Shown here: in pieces, positions 51,681 to 60,855 of the stretch
How positions within the stretch are numbered: position 1 is the stretch's first letter
Layout of the letters: each line of letters starts with the position of its first letter
Origin: Bradyrhizobium hipponense
GTDB taxonomy: Bacteria > Pseudomonadota > Alphaproteobacteria > Rhizobiales > Xanthobacteraceae
NCBI RefSeq assembly: GCF_008123965.1
Contig: NZ_VSTH01000028.1
Location: 1-64,000 of the forward strand
Length of the DNA stretch: 64,000 bases
Direction of reading: 5' to 3'
The notes under the pieces: generated by a model
What the model was told of the DNA's origin: nothing
What the model saw: the letters and a program-made list of their open reading frames with translations, nothing else
Databases searched by the model: none
Position numbers and translations under genes: made by a program

Positions 51681-51908
51681 TTACTACGCAGGGCTATCGC
51701 ATATGAAGAAAAGCGCGGCGGGCAGCTTGCCTGCGGCCCATCCTTCGAGACGCCCGCCTACGGCGGGCCCTCAGGATGAGGTCGCGTTTTGCGGCGAGAT
51801 ATTAGACCCTCATGGTGAGGAGCCCGCCAAAGCGGGCGTCTCGAACCATGCAGGCCGAGCTCATCCGGCAGCCTCGCGCTGTCATGTGCGATAGCCCTGC
51901 TTTACTAC
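51681..51908. repeat. Palindromic MITE/REP-like element with terminal inverted repeats
   Basis: The ends, GCAGGGCTATCGCATATGA at 51688-51706 and its complement at 51882-51900, match at 18 of 19 positions. Inside are hairpins built on C-C-G-C-C-type arms: one at about 51740-51785 (GCCCGCC...GGCGGGC) and one at about 51808-51858 (GCCCGCC...GCGGGC). TTACTAC flanks both sides (51681-51687 and 51902-51908), possibly a target duplication. I recall similar GACGCCCGCC hairpins as dispersed repeats in Bradyrhizobium genomes. It sits between the binding-protein and permease genes of one transporter. Confidence 0.8.
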
Positions 51909-51927
51909 GGGTCATTCGGGAACGGCT

Positions 51928-52800
51928 TTGAGCGAGTTTCTACAGCATCTGGTCAACATGCTCGTGCTCGGCGGCACCTATGCGCTGCTGGGCATCGGGC
52001 TCACGCTGATCTTCGGCATCATGAACGTCGTGAACTTCACGCATGGCGTGCTTTACACGTTCGGCGCCTACATCATGTTCATCGTGGTGCATCAGCTCGG
52101 GCTGAACTTCTTCCTGGCGTTGCCCGTCGCCGTGCTGGCCGGATGGCTGTTAGGTGCGGCCATCGAGCTGACACTGCTGAGGCCGCTGCGCGGCTCCGAC
52201 ATCGACACCACGATGCTGGTCATGATCGGCGCCTGGATCGCGATGCAATCGGGCGCGTTGTGGATCTGGGGCGGCGTCGCGAAATCGGTGGCAACGCCGT
52301 TTCCCGAGGCCCCGCTGGTGCTCGGACCGGTCTCGGTGTCCTGGCTGCGCCTGTTCGTGCTGGCAGCGGCGGCATTCCTGATCCTGGTGACCTACCTGCT
52401 GATCAACCGGACCAGACTTGGCCGTGCGATGAGGGCAACGTTTCAGGACCACGACACGGCGTCGCTGATGGGGGTCAATGTCGATCTCATCTACACCTCC
52501 ACCTTCGCCATCGGCTCCAGTCTTGCGGCTGCCGCAGGCGCGCTGCTCGGGCCGGTCTATGTGATCTTCCCGCAGATGGGCGACCTCGCCGCAGTCAAGG
52601 CGTTCGCCATCGTCATCCTCGGCGGCCTCGGCAACATCACGGGAGCGGTGATCGGCGGCTTCATCCTGGCCTTGGCCGAGGAGCTTGGCGCCGGCTATGT
52701 CTCGTCCGGCTACCGCGACGCCATGGGCTTCGTGATTATCATCGCAGTCCTGATCTTTAAGCCGACCGGCCTGTTCGCACGCTCGGAGCGCGTCGGATGA
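51928..52800 (+). CDS. livH: Branched-chain-amino-acid-type ABC permease LivH
   Basis: This membrane protein of about 290 residues starts L-V-L-G-G-T-Y-A-L-L-G-I-G-L-T-L-I-F-G-I-M-N-V-V-N-F-T-H-G, the LivH signature, and has about eight helices and the conserved L-G-G-L-G-N-I-T-G-A-V-I-G-G segment. The TTG at 51928 is used as start; an internal ATG at about 51958 is an alternative. It is separated from its binding-protein gene by the palindromic element. Confidence 0.88.
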   Translation: MSEFLQHLVNMLVLGGTYALLGIGLTLIFGIMNVVNFTHGVLYTFGAYIMFIVVHQLGLNFFLALPVAVLAGWLLGAAIELTLLRPLRGSDIDTTMLVMIGAWIAMQSGALWIWGGVAKSVATPFPEAPLVLGPVSVSWLRLFVLAAAAFLILVTYLLINRTRLGRAMRATFQDHDTASLMGVNVDLIYTSTFAIGSSLAAAAGALLGPVYVIFPQMGDLAAVKAFAIVILGGLGNITGAVIGGFILALAEELGAGYVSSGYRDAMGFVIIIAVLIFKPTGLFARSERVG

Positions 52801-53843
52801 GGGCAGCTCTCACCATTCTTGCCGTCGCAGCTCTGGCTTCGGTGCCGCTCTGGCTGCGCGATCCCTATCTCCTGAATGCGCTGATCACGACCGGGATCTT
52901 CGTCATCGGCGCGATGAGTCTCAACCTGCTGCTCGGCTTCACCGGCCAACTGAGTCTCGGTCACATCGCCTTCTTCGGCATCGGCGCCTATGTCAGCGCA
53001 CTGACATCGCTCGGCTTCGACATCGGGCTGCCCGGCGGCTTCCGGCTGGTTCATGAGCCCTGGCCGCCGATCCTGGGATTCGTGCTCGCGATCCTGTTCG
53101 CCGGAACGTGCGGCTATTTCGTCGGGCTGCTCTCGTTCCGCGTCCGCGGCGCCTATTTCGTCATCGTGACGATCTCCTTTGCCGAGGTCGTCCGGCTGGT
53201 CGCGTTGAATTGGGTCGAACTGACGCAAGGGCCGCTGGCGCTGACCAACGTTCCCTCGATTGCGCTGCCTTTGGCTGGCGTTGGCGAGCTGACGCTGCGC
53301 ACCAAGCTGCAGAACTATTACCTCGTGCTGGCGGTGGGGCTGATAGCCTATCTCCTGATCGCGCGCCTCGTTCATTCGCATTTCGGCCGGGCGATGCGCG
53401 GACTGATGGAGAATGAAACGCTGGCGGTCTCCGTCGGCATCGACGTGACGAGGACGCTGACGCTGGCGGCGGTGATATCGGCCGCGATCGCAGGCGCGGC
53501 CGGCAGCCTCTATGCCCACTATATCCGGATCATCGATCCCGAAGTGTTTGCCTTCATCAACACCGTCACCATGGTGATCATGGTCATCAGCGGCGGCAAG
53601 GGCTCGCTGGCCGGTCCCGTCGTCGGAGGCCTGATCTTCGGGCTGCTGCCGGTCGCGCTGCGTCCAATCATGGCCCCCGAAGGGCAGTGGATCGCCTATG
53701 GCGGCGTGCTGATCGCCATTCTGTTCGTGCTGCCGCGCGGCATCGTTCCGTCGCTGGCCCAGCGCTTTGCCGCAAGACGAAGCGGGAAGACACCGCTGGC
53801 ACCGGTCGCGCTCGCCGAGACCGGCGTCAAGGAGCGGGTGTGA
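52797..53843 (+). CDS. livM: Branched-chain-amino-acid-type ABC permease LivM
   Basis: This second permease of about 348 residues has the LivM patterns L-L-L-G-F-T-G-Q-L-S-L-G-H-I-A-F-F-G-I-G-A-Y and G-G-K-G-S-L-A-G-P-V-V-G. It overlaps livH (ATGA) and ends in a basic cytoplasmic tail overlapping livG (TGATG). It pairs with LivH as a heterodimeric channel. Confidence 0.92.
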   Translation: MRAALTILAVAALASVPLWLRDPYLLNALITTGIFVIGAMSLNLLLGFTGQLSLGHIAFFGIGAYVSALTSLGFDIGLPGGFRLVHEPWPPILGFVLAILFAGTCGYFVGLLSFRVRGAYFVIVTISFAEVVRLVALNWVELTQGPLALTNVPSIALPLAGVGELTLRTKLQNYYLVLAVGLIAYLLIARLVHSHFGRAMRGLMENETLAVSVGIDVTRTLTLAAVISAAIAGAAGSLYAHYIRIIDPEVFAFINTVTMVIMVISGGKGSLAGPVVGGLIFGLLPVALRPIMAPEGQWIAYGGVLIAILFVLPRGIVPSLAQRFAARRSGKTPLAPVALAETGVKERV

Positions 53844-54616
53844 TGACGGTCGCCATGACGATCGAGCAGGTTGCGGTGCGCTTCGGCGGCCTCGTCGCGA
53901 TCTCCGACATGAGTTTCACTGTGGGCGAGGGCGAGATCCTCAGTCTGATCGGGCCGAACGGCGCCGGCAAGACCACAGCTTTCAACGTCATGACCGGCTT
54001 CCTGGAGCCCAGCGCCGGGCGCGTCACCTATCAGGGCACCGCGCTCAACGGATTGAAGCCGCATCAGATCGCCGATCTCGGCCTGATCCGGACGTTCCAA
54101 CGCACCAGCGTTTTTCCCAACGACACTGTGTACGACAATCTCCTGATCGGGTTGCATCGTCAGGGCAGGGTCGGGCTGGTCGATGCCATCCTCGGGCTGC
54201 CGCGCGCACGCGCCTCTGAGCGCAAGCTGCGACAGCGCGCAAGCGAGCTGATGGAATGGGTCGGCCTTGAACGCCGCGCCCACGATGCGGCCGGCTCGCT
54301 CTCCTATGGCGAACAGCGTCTGGTCGGCGTCGCGCTCGCGCTCGCCGCGGAACCCTCGATGCTGCTGCTCGACGAGCCGGTCTCGGGCATGAATGCCTCG
54401 GAGACGCACCGGTTCGTCGAGCTCATCCGCGGCATCCGCGGCCGCGGCATCACGATCCTGCTGGTCGAGCACGACATGCCGATGGTGATGACGGTCTCGG
54501 ACCGCATCGTGGTGCTGAACTACGGCCGCATCATCGCCGAGGGGACGCCCGAGGTCATTCGCAACGATCCGGCCGTGATCGAGGCCTATCTCGGCCATGG
54601 GGCGGCACGTGCTTGA
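53843..54616 (+). CDS. livG: Branched-chain-amino-acid-type ABC ATPase LivG
   Basis: This ATPase of about 257 residues has Walker A G-P-N-G-A-G-K-T-T, a signature in the LivG form L-S-Y-G-E-Q-R, and Walker B M-L-L-L-D-E-P-V-S-G-M-N. The ATG overlapping the livM stop is used; the longer frame upstream is a shadow of livM. It forms a heterodimer with LivF. Confidence 0.93.
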   Translation: MTVAMTIEQVAVRFGGLVAISDMSFTVGEGEILSLIGPNGAGKTTAFNVMTGFLEPSAGRVTYQGTALNGLKPHQIADLGLIRTFQRTSVFPNDTVYDNLLIGLHRQGRVGLVDAILGLPRARASERKLRQRASELMEWVGLERRAHDAAGSLSYGEQRLVGVALALAAEPSMLLLDEPVSGMNASETHRFVELIRGIRGRGITILLVEHDMPMVMTVSDRIVVLNYGRIIAEGTPEVIRNDPAVIEAYLGHGAARA

Positions 54617-55313
54617 GATCCGCGATATGGTGTGCGGCTATGGCGGCGTCACCGCGCTGCGCGGCATCTCGCTGGATGTGAAGGCCGGTCAGCTGGTGGC
54701 CCTGATCGGCGCCAACGGCGCCGGCAAGAGCACCACGCTGCGGGCCATTTCGGGTCTGGTGCCGCCGCGCTCCGGTCAGATGCGTTTCGATGGCCTCGAC
54801 ATCACGGGAGCCCGGCCGCCACGCGTGCTGGCGAGCGGGATCGCGCATTGCCCGGAAGGGCGGCGGGTGTTCCCGCACATGAGTGTCGAGGAAAATCTCG
54901 ACATGGGCGCTTACTTGCGCAGCGGCTCCGGCGAGATCGCAGCCGATCGCGATCGCATCTATGCGGAATTCCCGCGGCTTGCCGAACGGCGCCGGCAAGC
55001 CGCCGGCACGCTGTCCGGCGGCGAGCAGCAGATGCTCGCGATCGGGCGCGCGCTGATGTCGCGGCCGCGGCTGATCATGTTCGACGAGCCATCGCTCGGG
55101 CTTGCCCCCAACATCGTCGAGCGGACCTTTGCGATCATCCGCCGCATCCGCGATGCCGGCACCACGGTGCTCCTGGTCGAGCAGAACGCGTTCGCCGCGC
55201 TTGACATGTGCGATCACGCCTACCTGCTCGAGAACGGCCGCATCGTGCTGTCCGGGGCCGGCGCCGAGCTGATCGAGAACGAGCATGTGCGGAAGGCCTA
55301 TCTTGGTGGATGA
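54597..55313 (+). CDS. livF: Branched-chain-amino-acid-type ABC ATPase LivF
   Basis: This ATPase of about 238 residues has Walker A G-A-N-G-A-G-K-S-T, signature L-S-G-G-E-Q-Q-M-L and Walker B L-I-M-F-D-E-P-S-L-G-L-A. It overlaps livG by 20 bases and the ferredoxin gene by about eight, so all are translationally coupled. Confidence 0.93.
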   Translation: MGRHVLEIRDMVCGYGGVTALRGISLDVKAGQLVALIGANGAGKSTTLRAISGLVPPRSGQMRFDGLDITGARPPRVLASGIAHCPEGRRVFPHMSVEENLDMGAYLRSGSGEIAADRDRIYAEFPRLAERRRQAAGTLSGGEQQMLAIGRALMSRPRLIMFDEPSLGLAPNIVERTFAIIRRIRDAGTTVLLVEQNAFAALDMCDHAYLLENGRIVLSGAGAELIENEHVRKAYLGG

Positions 55314-55662
55314 TGTGACGGTCCGTCCAGACGAACCGGGGTGGATCGCGGTCTGTGATCTGGATCGGCTGAAGGCAGAGACGATCGTTTGCGTGCGCGT
55401 GGCCGGGCTCGACATGCTCGTGATCTGGAACGATGGCGAGGTCGCCGCGTGCGAGCGCGCGTGCCCGCACGAACAGGCGGACCTTAGTTTAGGGCACGTG
55501 GCGGCAGGCCAGCTGTTTTGTCCCCGTCACGCAGCATCGTTCGATCTGCACGACGGCTGCATCTCTTCGGGTTGGCCAAGTGCGCCGTTGCGGCTCTATC
55601 CGGTCCGGGTCGCGGGAGAACAGGTCTGGCTTGATGCGAGGACGGGACAGTCGAGGCGATGA
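55306..55662 (+). CDS. Rieske [2Fe-2S] ferredoxin-like protein
   Basis: This protein of about 118 residues has the Rieske ligands C-P-H (Cys53, His55) and C-P-R-H (Cys72, His75) on a small beta fold. It has no signal or membrane anchor, so it is a soluble electron carrier like those of ring-hydroxylating dioxygenase systems. The GTG at 55306 gives a sensible N-terminus; an ATG at 55285 inside livF is the alternative. No oxygenase alpha subunit is nearby; by position it may accept electrons from or feed the molybdenum hydroxylase operon. Confidence 0.82.
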   Translation: MDDVTVRPDEPGWIAVCDLDRLKAETIVCVRVAGLDMLVIWNDGEVAACERACPHEQADLSLGHVAAGQLFCPRHAASFDLHDGCISSGWPSAPLRLYPVRVAGEQVWLDARTGQSRR

Positions 55663-55806
55663 TGGCATTCTGCCCCTGTTTTGCCCGACGAGTCAAAGCC
55701 ACACGCGAGGTGAATTTGCCTGACGTGGATCCGCCTTCAGAAACGATGTGGATTTGTCTTTGGAAACAACGACATTCCTACTGTGCATGGGGTTGTTTTC
55801 GCGCTT

Positions 55807-56015
55807 TTAGTCCAGCAGCCGGCCGGCAGCCTCCACCAGAATGCCGTCAGGGCGTCGCAGCGCCTCGAGGATGGTTGATTGAATCGCAGACGATTGCCGG
55901 GAGCTCATTGCTGCCATAGGCGATATCGAGGCGCTTGTGCGTTAGCGGCAGGCGAAGCGGCGAAAGCCTGGCAATCTCTTCATCGGTGAGCTTGAGATCG
56001 AGAAAACGCTCTGAG
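55807..56015 (-). pseudogene. C-terminal remnant of an arylformamidase-like alpha/beta hydrolase, frameshifted
   Basis: Reading the minus strand gives L-K-L-T-D-E-E-I-A-R-L-S-P, then L-D-I-A-Y-G-S-N-E-L-P, and after a frame change near 55875 T-I-L-E-A-L-R-R-P-D-G followed by A-A-G-R-L-L-D and a TAA at 55807-55809. These are the last sections of KynB/esterase-type alpha/beta hydrolases (L-S-P, Y-G-x-x-E-L-P, and the H-F-S-I-L-E-A-L histidine region). The catalytic His segment is damaged and the N-terminal three quarters are missing. The 55663-55806 stretch before it has no recognisable gene. Confidence 0.6.
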
Positions 56016-56018
56016 TTG

Positions 56019-56483
56019 CTAGAAGCCGAAATAGCTCAGCCCCGGATGATCGTCGGGCCGGCGGCCCAGCGGCCAACGAAACTTCCGTTCGGATTCGGAG
56101 ATTGGGTGTTCGTTGATGCTCGCGTGACGTGTGCGCATCAAGCCATCCTCAGCAAATTCCCAGTTCTCGTTACCGTAGGCACGAAACCACTGGCCGCTGT
56201 CGTCGTGATACTCATAGGCAAAGCGCACTGCAATGCGGTTGCCGGCGAACGTCCAGAGCTCCTTGATCAATCGATAATCGAGCTCCCTATTCCACTTGCG
56301 GGTCAGAAAGGCCTGTGCCTCCTCGCGGCCGTTGGCGAACTCCGCACGATTGCGCCAGTGGGTGTCGACAGTATAAGCCAGCGCGACCTTGGCGGGATCG
56401 CGGCTATTCCAGCCATCCTCGGCCAATCGGACCTTCTCGATGGCGCTCTGTTCGTTGAATGGCGGCAGCGGGGGGCGAGACAT
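56019..56483 (-). CDS. DUF1348 / NTF2-like (SnoaL-fold) protein
   Basis: This protein of about 154 residues matches the DUF1348 group of cone-shaped NTF2-like proteins: [28 protein letters not shown] and a C-terminal G-L-S-Y-F-G-F. The AAGGAGAA ribosome-binding site just upstream and full family length indicate an intact gene. The function of the group is unknown; it is surrounded by gene remnants. Confidence 0.85.
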   Translation of the reverse strand: MSRPPLPPFNEQSAIEKVRLAEDGWNSRDPAKVALAYTVDTHWRNRAEFANGREEAQAFLTRKWNRELDYRLIKELWTFAGNRIAVRFAYEYHDDSGQWFRAYGNENWEFAEDGLMRTRHASINEHPISESERKFRWPLGRRPDDHPGLSYFGF

Positions 56484-56669
56484 TTCAATTCTCCTTTGAT
56501 CGTGCGTTGAGGGTGATCGATGTGCTGCGTGTTTGGATGGCGAAACTCAGAAAGAGACTGTTGCGTGGGATGCGGCGGTCTTCCGGTGTTGAGAAGCGCC
56601 GCCCTCAAAGGGCGAGTTGAATTCGATTGTCGTCTTGCCCCGCCAGCTCTGCAGGCACGGCGGAGCAAA

Positions 56670-56972
56670 TCAGGATTTCATCGTCTCGTTCGCAGGCACC
56701 GTCGCGCCGAGATCGGCGGTCCGCTTCAGCGAAGAGGGCCCGAACGGCTCGGCGTGGATTCTGCCGTCCGCGATGTTGTACTCTCGCAGTCCATCATACA
56801 ATGCTTGAGTGAACTGGGCTGGGCCGCACAGGTAGAATTCGTAGTCGTCGAATTGTAGAAATCGCGTGAGGAGCGCCATGTCGATCCGGCCAGGCGCATC
56901 ATAGTCCAGGCCCTCCCGGGCACCTGACACGTCGCTGAGCACCCGAACGAGCTTCAGATGTAAGCGATCGTG
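56670..56972 (-). pseudogene. Fragment of a ferredoxin/flavoprotein reductase (NAD-binding end)
   Basis: The open stretch on the minus strand reads H-L-K-L-V-R-V-L-S near its start, then G-R-I-D-M-A-L-L, Y-E-F-Y-L-C-G-P-A-Q-F, L-Y-D-G-L and I-H-A-E-P-F-G-P-S-S-L. C-G-P and the E-x-F-G-P motif belong to the NAD-binding lobe of ferredoxin-NADP reductase-like oxidoreductases. The FAD-binding part before it and the 2Fe-2S domain usually after it are missing: a stop lies at 56973-56975 upstream and a TGA at 56670-56672 downstream. The flanking parts of 56484-57093 hold no other recognisable gene; a perfect 7-bp hairpin is at 57048-57064. Confidence 0.7.
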
Positions 56973-57093
56973 TTATCCGTGGTTAAGTTGTTGTCTGGAT
57001 CTGCGCGAGTGGATGAATTAGCCGAGCCAAGCAAATCCTGCATGGTTCCGGGATGAGATCCCGGATGTTCTGGCTGGGTGTGAAGTTGGGGTC

Positions 57094-59343
57094 ATGACCA
57101 TTGCGATTGCGAAAGCGCCTGACGAGGCCGCAGACCCAACGAGCGGCAATGATCCTAAGCTTCCGGCGTCGCTGCTTTCCTTTATTCTGGTCGCTAAATT
57201 CCTTGGTGTCCCGGCCGACGCCGGTCAGATCGCCCACGACCATGGTTCCGCCGGGCGAACGGTACCAGCTTGAAGACCTCGCCCGGATCGCTAAGCGGCT
57301 GAAGATCGTCGCCAAGGTGAAGCCTGCGGCACCCGAGGCGCTTCACAAGGTCCCGTTGCCTGCGCTTGCCGAATTGGAGGACGGTGAGGCCGTCGTTCTG
57401 CTCAAGGTCGACCAGCAGGCGGCTGGAACGCGCTTCCTGATCCAGCGCGGCAATGGCGGACGTCCCGAAGTATGGTCGGCGGACGATTTCTGCGGCCGGT
57501 ATGCCGGGCGGCTGCTTCTCATGACGACGCGCGAGCTGATGGCGGGGGCGACGCGCCCTTTCGACATCAGCTGGTTCATTCCCGCGCTCGTGAATACCGC
57601 GGGCCGTTGCGCGACGTCCTGATTGGATCGTTTTTCCTGCAGCTGATGGGGCTGATCTCACCCATCTTCTTCCAACTCGTCATCGACAAGGTGCTAGTCC
57701 ACCAGTCGTTGACGACGCTCGACGTGCTGGCGGTCGGGCTCTCGGCGGTGCTGATCTTCGAGACCGGATTGTCGGCGCTGCGCAACTGGCTGTTTGCTCA
57801 CACCACCAATCGCGTTGACAGCGAGCTTTCGGCGCAGCTATTCCGGCACCTTCTCAACCTGCCGCTGTCGTATTTCGAGGCACGCCGCGTCGGCGACAGC
57901 GTTGCCCGCGTGCGCGAACTCGACCGCATTCGCGAATTCCTGACCTCCAATGCCGTCACCGTCGTGATCGATCTCTTCTTCACCATCGTCTTCTTCGGGG
58001 TCATGTACGCCTATAGTCCAACTGGTGTCCAAGCTGACCACGGTTGCGATCCTGTTCTTCGGCGCGAAGGCGGTCATCGCCGGCGACCTCTCGGTCGGAT
58101 CGCTCGTTGCCTTCAACATGCTCTCCGGGCGCGTCGCGCAACCGATCCTCCGCCTCTCCCAGCTCTGGCAGGACTTTCAGCAGGTGCGCATCTCGGTCGA
58201 CCGGCTCGGCGATGTGCTGAACGCGCCGGCCGAACCCGATCACAATCCCAACCGAGCGAGCCTTCCTCCGATCAAGGGCGCAGTGAACTTCGATCGGGTT
58301 CGTTTCCGCTATCGTCCCGATGCGCCGGAGGCTTTGCGCGGCATCACGCTCGCGATCCAGCCGGGCGAGATGATCGGCATCGTCGGCCCCTCCGGCTCGG
58401 GCAAGTCGACGCTGACCAAGCTCGTGCAGCGCCTCTACGTTCCGGAGCAGGGCAGGGTGCTGGTCGATGGTGTCGATCTCGCGCTGGTCGACCCGGCATG
58501 GCTGCGCCGGCAGATCGGCGTCGTGCTTCAGGAGAACATCCTGTTCAACCGCTCGGTGCGCGAAAATATCGCTCTTTCCGACACGACCATGCCGATGGAA
58601 CGGGTGATCGCCGCCGCTCAGCTCGCTGGTGCACACGACTTCATCCTCGGACTGTCGCACGGCTACGACACGGTGATCGACGAACGAGGCGGGAATCTTT
58701 CGGGCGGGCAACGTCAGCGGATGGCCATCGCCCGCGCGCTGATCGGCAATCCCCGCATCCTGATCCTCGACGAGGCGACCAGCGCGCTGGACGCCGAGAG
58801 CGAGGAGATCATCCAGCACAATCTCGCCGGCATCGCCCGCGGCCGCGCCGTCATCATCATCGCGCACCGCCTGTCCGCCGTGCGGCAGTGCGACCGGATC
58901 GTCACGGTCGAAGCCGGCGAGATCACCGAAACCGGCGACCACCAGACGCTGCTGCGTTCGGGCGGCGAAGCAAATGGGGCGCAGCACGTGACGGCATGGG
59001 TCGCCGAGCGCTTTCCGGCCCTCGCCAAGCACTGGGCCGTGCTACGGGCGAGCTGGAGCATGCAGAACGAGGCCGACCGCAACCGGCGGCCGCTCTCCGA
59101 TCACGAGTTCCTGCCGGCCGCCCTCGAGATCATGGAAAAGCCGCCGAGTCCGGGGCTGCGGATGCTGCTGCTGATGACCTGCGGCTTCTTCACCGCCGCT
59201 CTGGTCTGGTCCATCATCGGCTCGGTCGACGTCGTGGCGGTGGCGAGCGGGAAGATCATTCCGTCGAGCAAGGTCAAGACCATCCAGCCGATGGAGATCG
59301 GCTCGGTGCGCGCCATCCACGTCGCCAATGTTGTGCGGGTTGA
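57094..59343 (+). pseudogene. Broken type I secretion ABC exporter fused to an HlyD-family fragment
   Basis: Parts of one exporter lie in alternating frames. Frame 1 from ATG 57094 gives the N-terminal C39-like domain (L-P-A-S-L-L-S-F-I-L-V-A-K-F-L-G-V-P-A-D-A). A shift near 57250 moves to frame 2 (Y-Q-L-E-D-L-A-R-I-A-K-R-L). A second near 57600 returns to frame 1 for the first membrane helices. A third near 58015, with loss of several helices, moves to frame 2 for the intact ATPase region ([25 protein letters not shown]). The same frame runs into the N-terminus of an HlyD-type adaptor ([24 protein letters not shown]), which breaks off at about 59340. Confidence 0.8.
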
Positions 59344-60332
59344 AATAGTAGGGGCCGCGCTTGGCGCTGAGCGGAAGACCGCTCGAACGATTGACGTCCG
59401 TCATGAGGCGTACAAGCGGACTTCCGAAGATTGCCAACTGCTGACGCAAACCAGCCATTTTGGGACGGCCGCACTTCTAAGAAGGGCCCGCATCCGGCCT
59501 CATGCGTGCAGCAACAACCACCATCCGATCATGTGATGAAGGAAGGGAGTCCGGACGGCACCAATTACCGTCCGGCTAAGCTCCTGCTTGGAGGCGTCCG
59601 GCGTGCAAACAACGCCGCGCAAGGCGCGGATCGATGTCGAGGACGTGTATATTATTGTGGCGGGCATAGGACCTTCCACCGTGCCCTGTATCGCGACCAA
59701 AGAGCGCACATCTCCTCAGGATGTTCCGAGGGCTTCCGATTGTCGCCTAGGCGTGTTCCACGCGGGGATCCAGCAGGGCCGCGGAGACCTTTGAACACGG
59801 CTCGTGAGCGATGGGTCAATGTCCGTTTGGTCAAAAGCGACCGCGGGGGGTGGCCGCTGTTGGGCGCAAAGCGGACCTTCGGCGTAAGTCGTAAGCCCGA
59901 GAAGCCCCACCTCCGGACATCTATGGGAGCCGCGCGGTTCATCGCCGCGCGGGATGCCAATGTGCTGTGGCCGCGCACATCTTGCGACCAGGCGCAGGAC
60001 CAGTCAGCGTCACTGACGGGCCATGTTCGGTTAGCCGAAGTGAAGCTGCCTGACACCAAGGCCGACCTTAGATTCTAAGCAAATTGAGACATTGTGCGTG
60101 CCTCTTGGGCGAAACATCCGTTTCTAAGGCGCGTGGGGTCGCGTAGAATGTGGTTGCCCTTGAAGCGGGATGTGCCGAAGTCACCGTTCGGGACGAACGA
60201 GCAGTAGTATTGCTGTCGGCAGCGACGCTCCTTAAGAAACCGCCCCCTTTCGGTTTCACACCACGAATTCACAGTCCACGAAACGCGCGCCGCATCAGCG
60301 GCGGCTCGTTGCAGTAACCTTAGGAGAAAGCG
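59344..60332. other. Non-coding, apparently decayed region
   Basis: No intact gene is seen in about 990 bases. An 8-bp perfect inverted repeat CCGGACGG...CCGTCCGG lies at 59551-59575. Two similar pieces (AAAAGCGACC at about 59835 and CAAAGCGGACC at about 59868) resemble a repeat I associate with many Bradyrhizobium intergenic regions, but this cannot be verified here. An ORF of 215 codons at 59431-60078 has no family features. AGGAGAA before 60333 serves the next gene. Confidence 0.45.
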
Positions 60333-60740
60333 ATGAGCAAGATCAGTCGCAGGTTTGCATTCGGAATCGGTTTGGCTGCGGCTACGGCGGCCGTGATGAA
60401 GCCCGCCGCCGCTCAAACCGCGGGCTACAAGGATACGACGCCGTGGCCAGGTGTGGTGGTGCGTGAATATGAGGGCGAGACACCATCCCTCATCCCCGGT
60501 TTCAAGATCGTCTCGATGCGCGATATCATCATGCAGCCGGGGTCGAAGACCATGGGTCCCCCGATGATGAATGCCATGATCTGCCATATCACCGAAGGGG
60601 AGCTCCGGGTTGAGCAGGAAGGAAAGACCTTTACGGCCAAGAAGAATTTTGTCTGGACCTGCAATAAGGAGACAAAGGAGCAATCGTTCAATGACGGGAA
60701 CGTGGTCGCAATTATGAGGATCACGGACCTGAAGGCTTGA
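60333..60740 (+). CDS. Tat-exported cupin-like protein
   Basis: The protein of about 135 residues begins S-R-R-F-A-F-G-I-G-L-A-A-A-T-A-A, a twin-arginine signal with cleavage near A-A-A-Q-T. The rest is a small beta-rich domain with P-G-S-K-T-M-G-P-P and E-G-E-L-R-V-E-Q-E-G-K, as in single-domain cupins. The usual cupin metal histidines are not obvious; only one His (I-C-H-I-T-E-G) is in place. The ribosome-binding site AGGAGAA is good. It lies 115 bases before a covalent-FAD oxidase gene and could be co-expressed. Confidence 0.75.
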   Translation: MSKISRRFAFGIGLAAATAAVMKPAAAQTAGYKDTTPWPGVVVREYEGETPSLIPGFKIVSMRDIIMQPGSKTMGPPMMNAMICHITEGELRVEQEGKTFTAKKNFVWTCNKETKEQSFNDGNVVAIMRITDLKA

Positions 60741-60855
60741 GTCTCGTTGAGACCGATTGCAGGTGCGGACACCGTTGCGGGTCCGATGTCGCGGACTTGC
60801 AAACACCAGCGCGCTGATTGCCGAAACACTGACCGTTAGTCACGGAGGAGATGCC

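Noticed and set aside
51707..51881. CRISPR array or tRNA-like structure in the hairpin-rich spacer
   Set aside because: The hairpins are palindromes within one element with terminal inverted repeats; there are no regularly spaced direct repeats and no tRNA signatures.
57472..59343. 623-codon ORF starting at 57472 as a single intact transporter
   Set aside because: Only the stretch from about 57600 to 58015 in this frame has exporter helices; after that the real ATPase sequence is in another frame.
59431..60078. 215-codon ORF downstream of the exporter remnant
   Set aside because: Composition is Arg/Pro-rich without motifs, and it crosses an inverted repeat and what look like dispersed repeat remnants.
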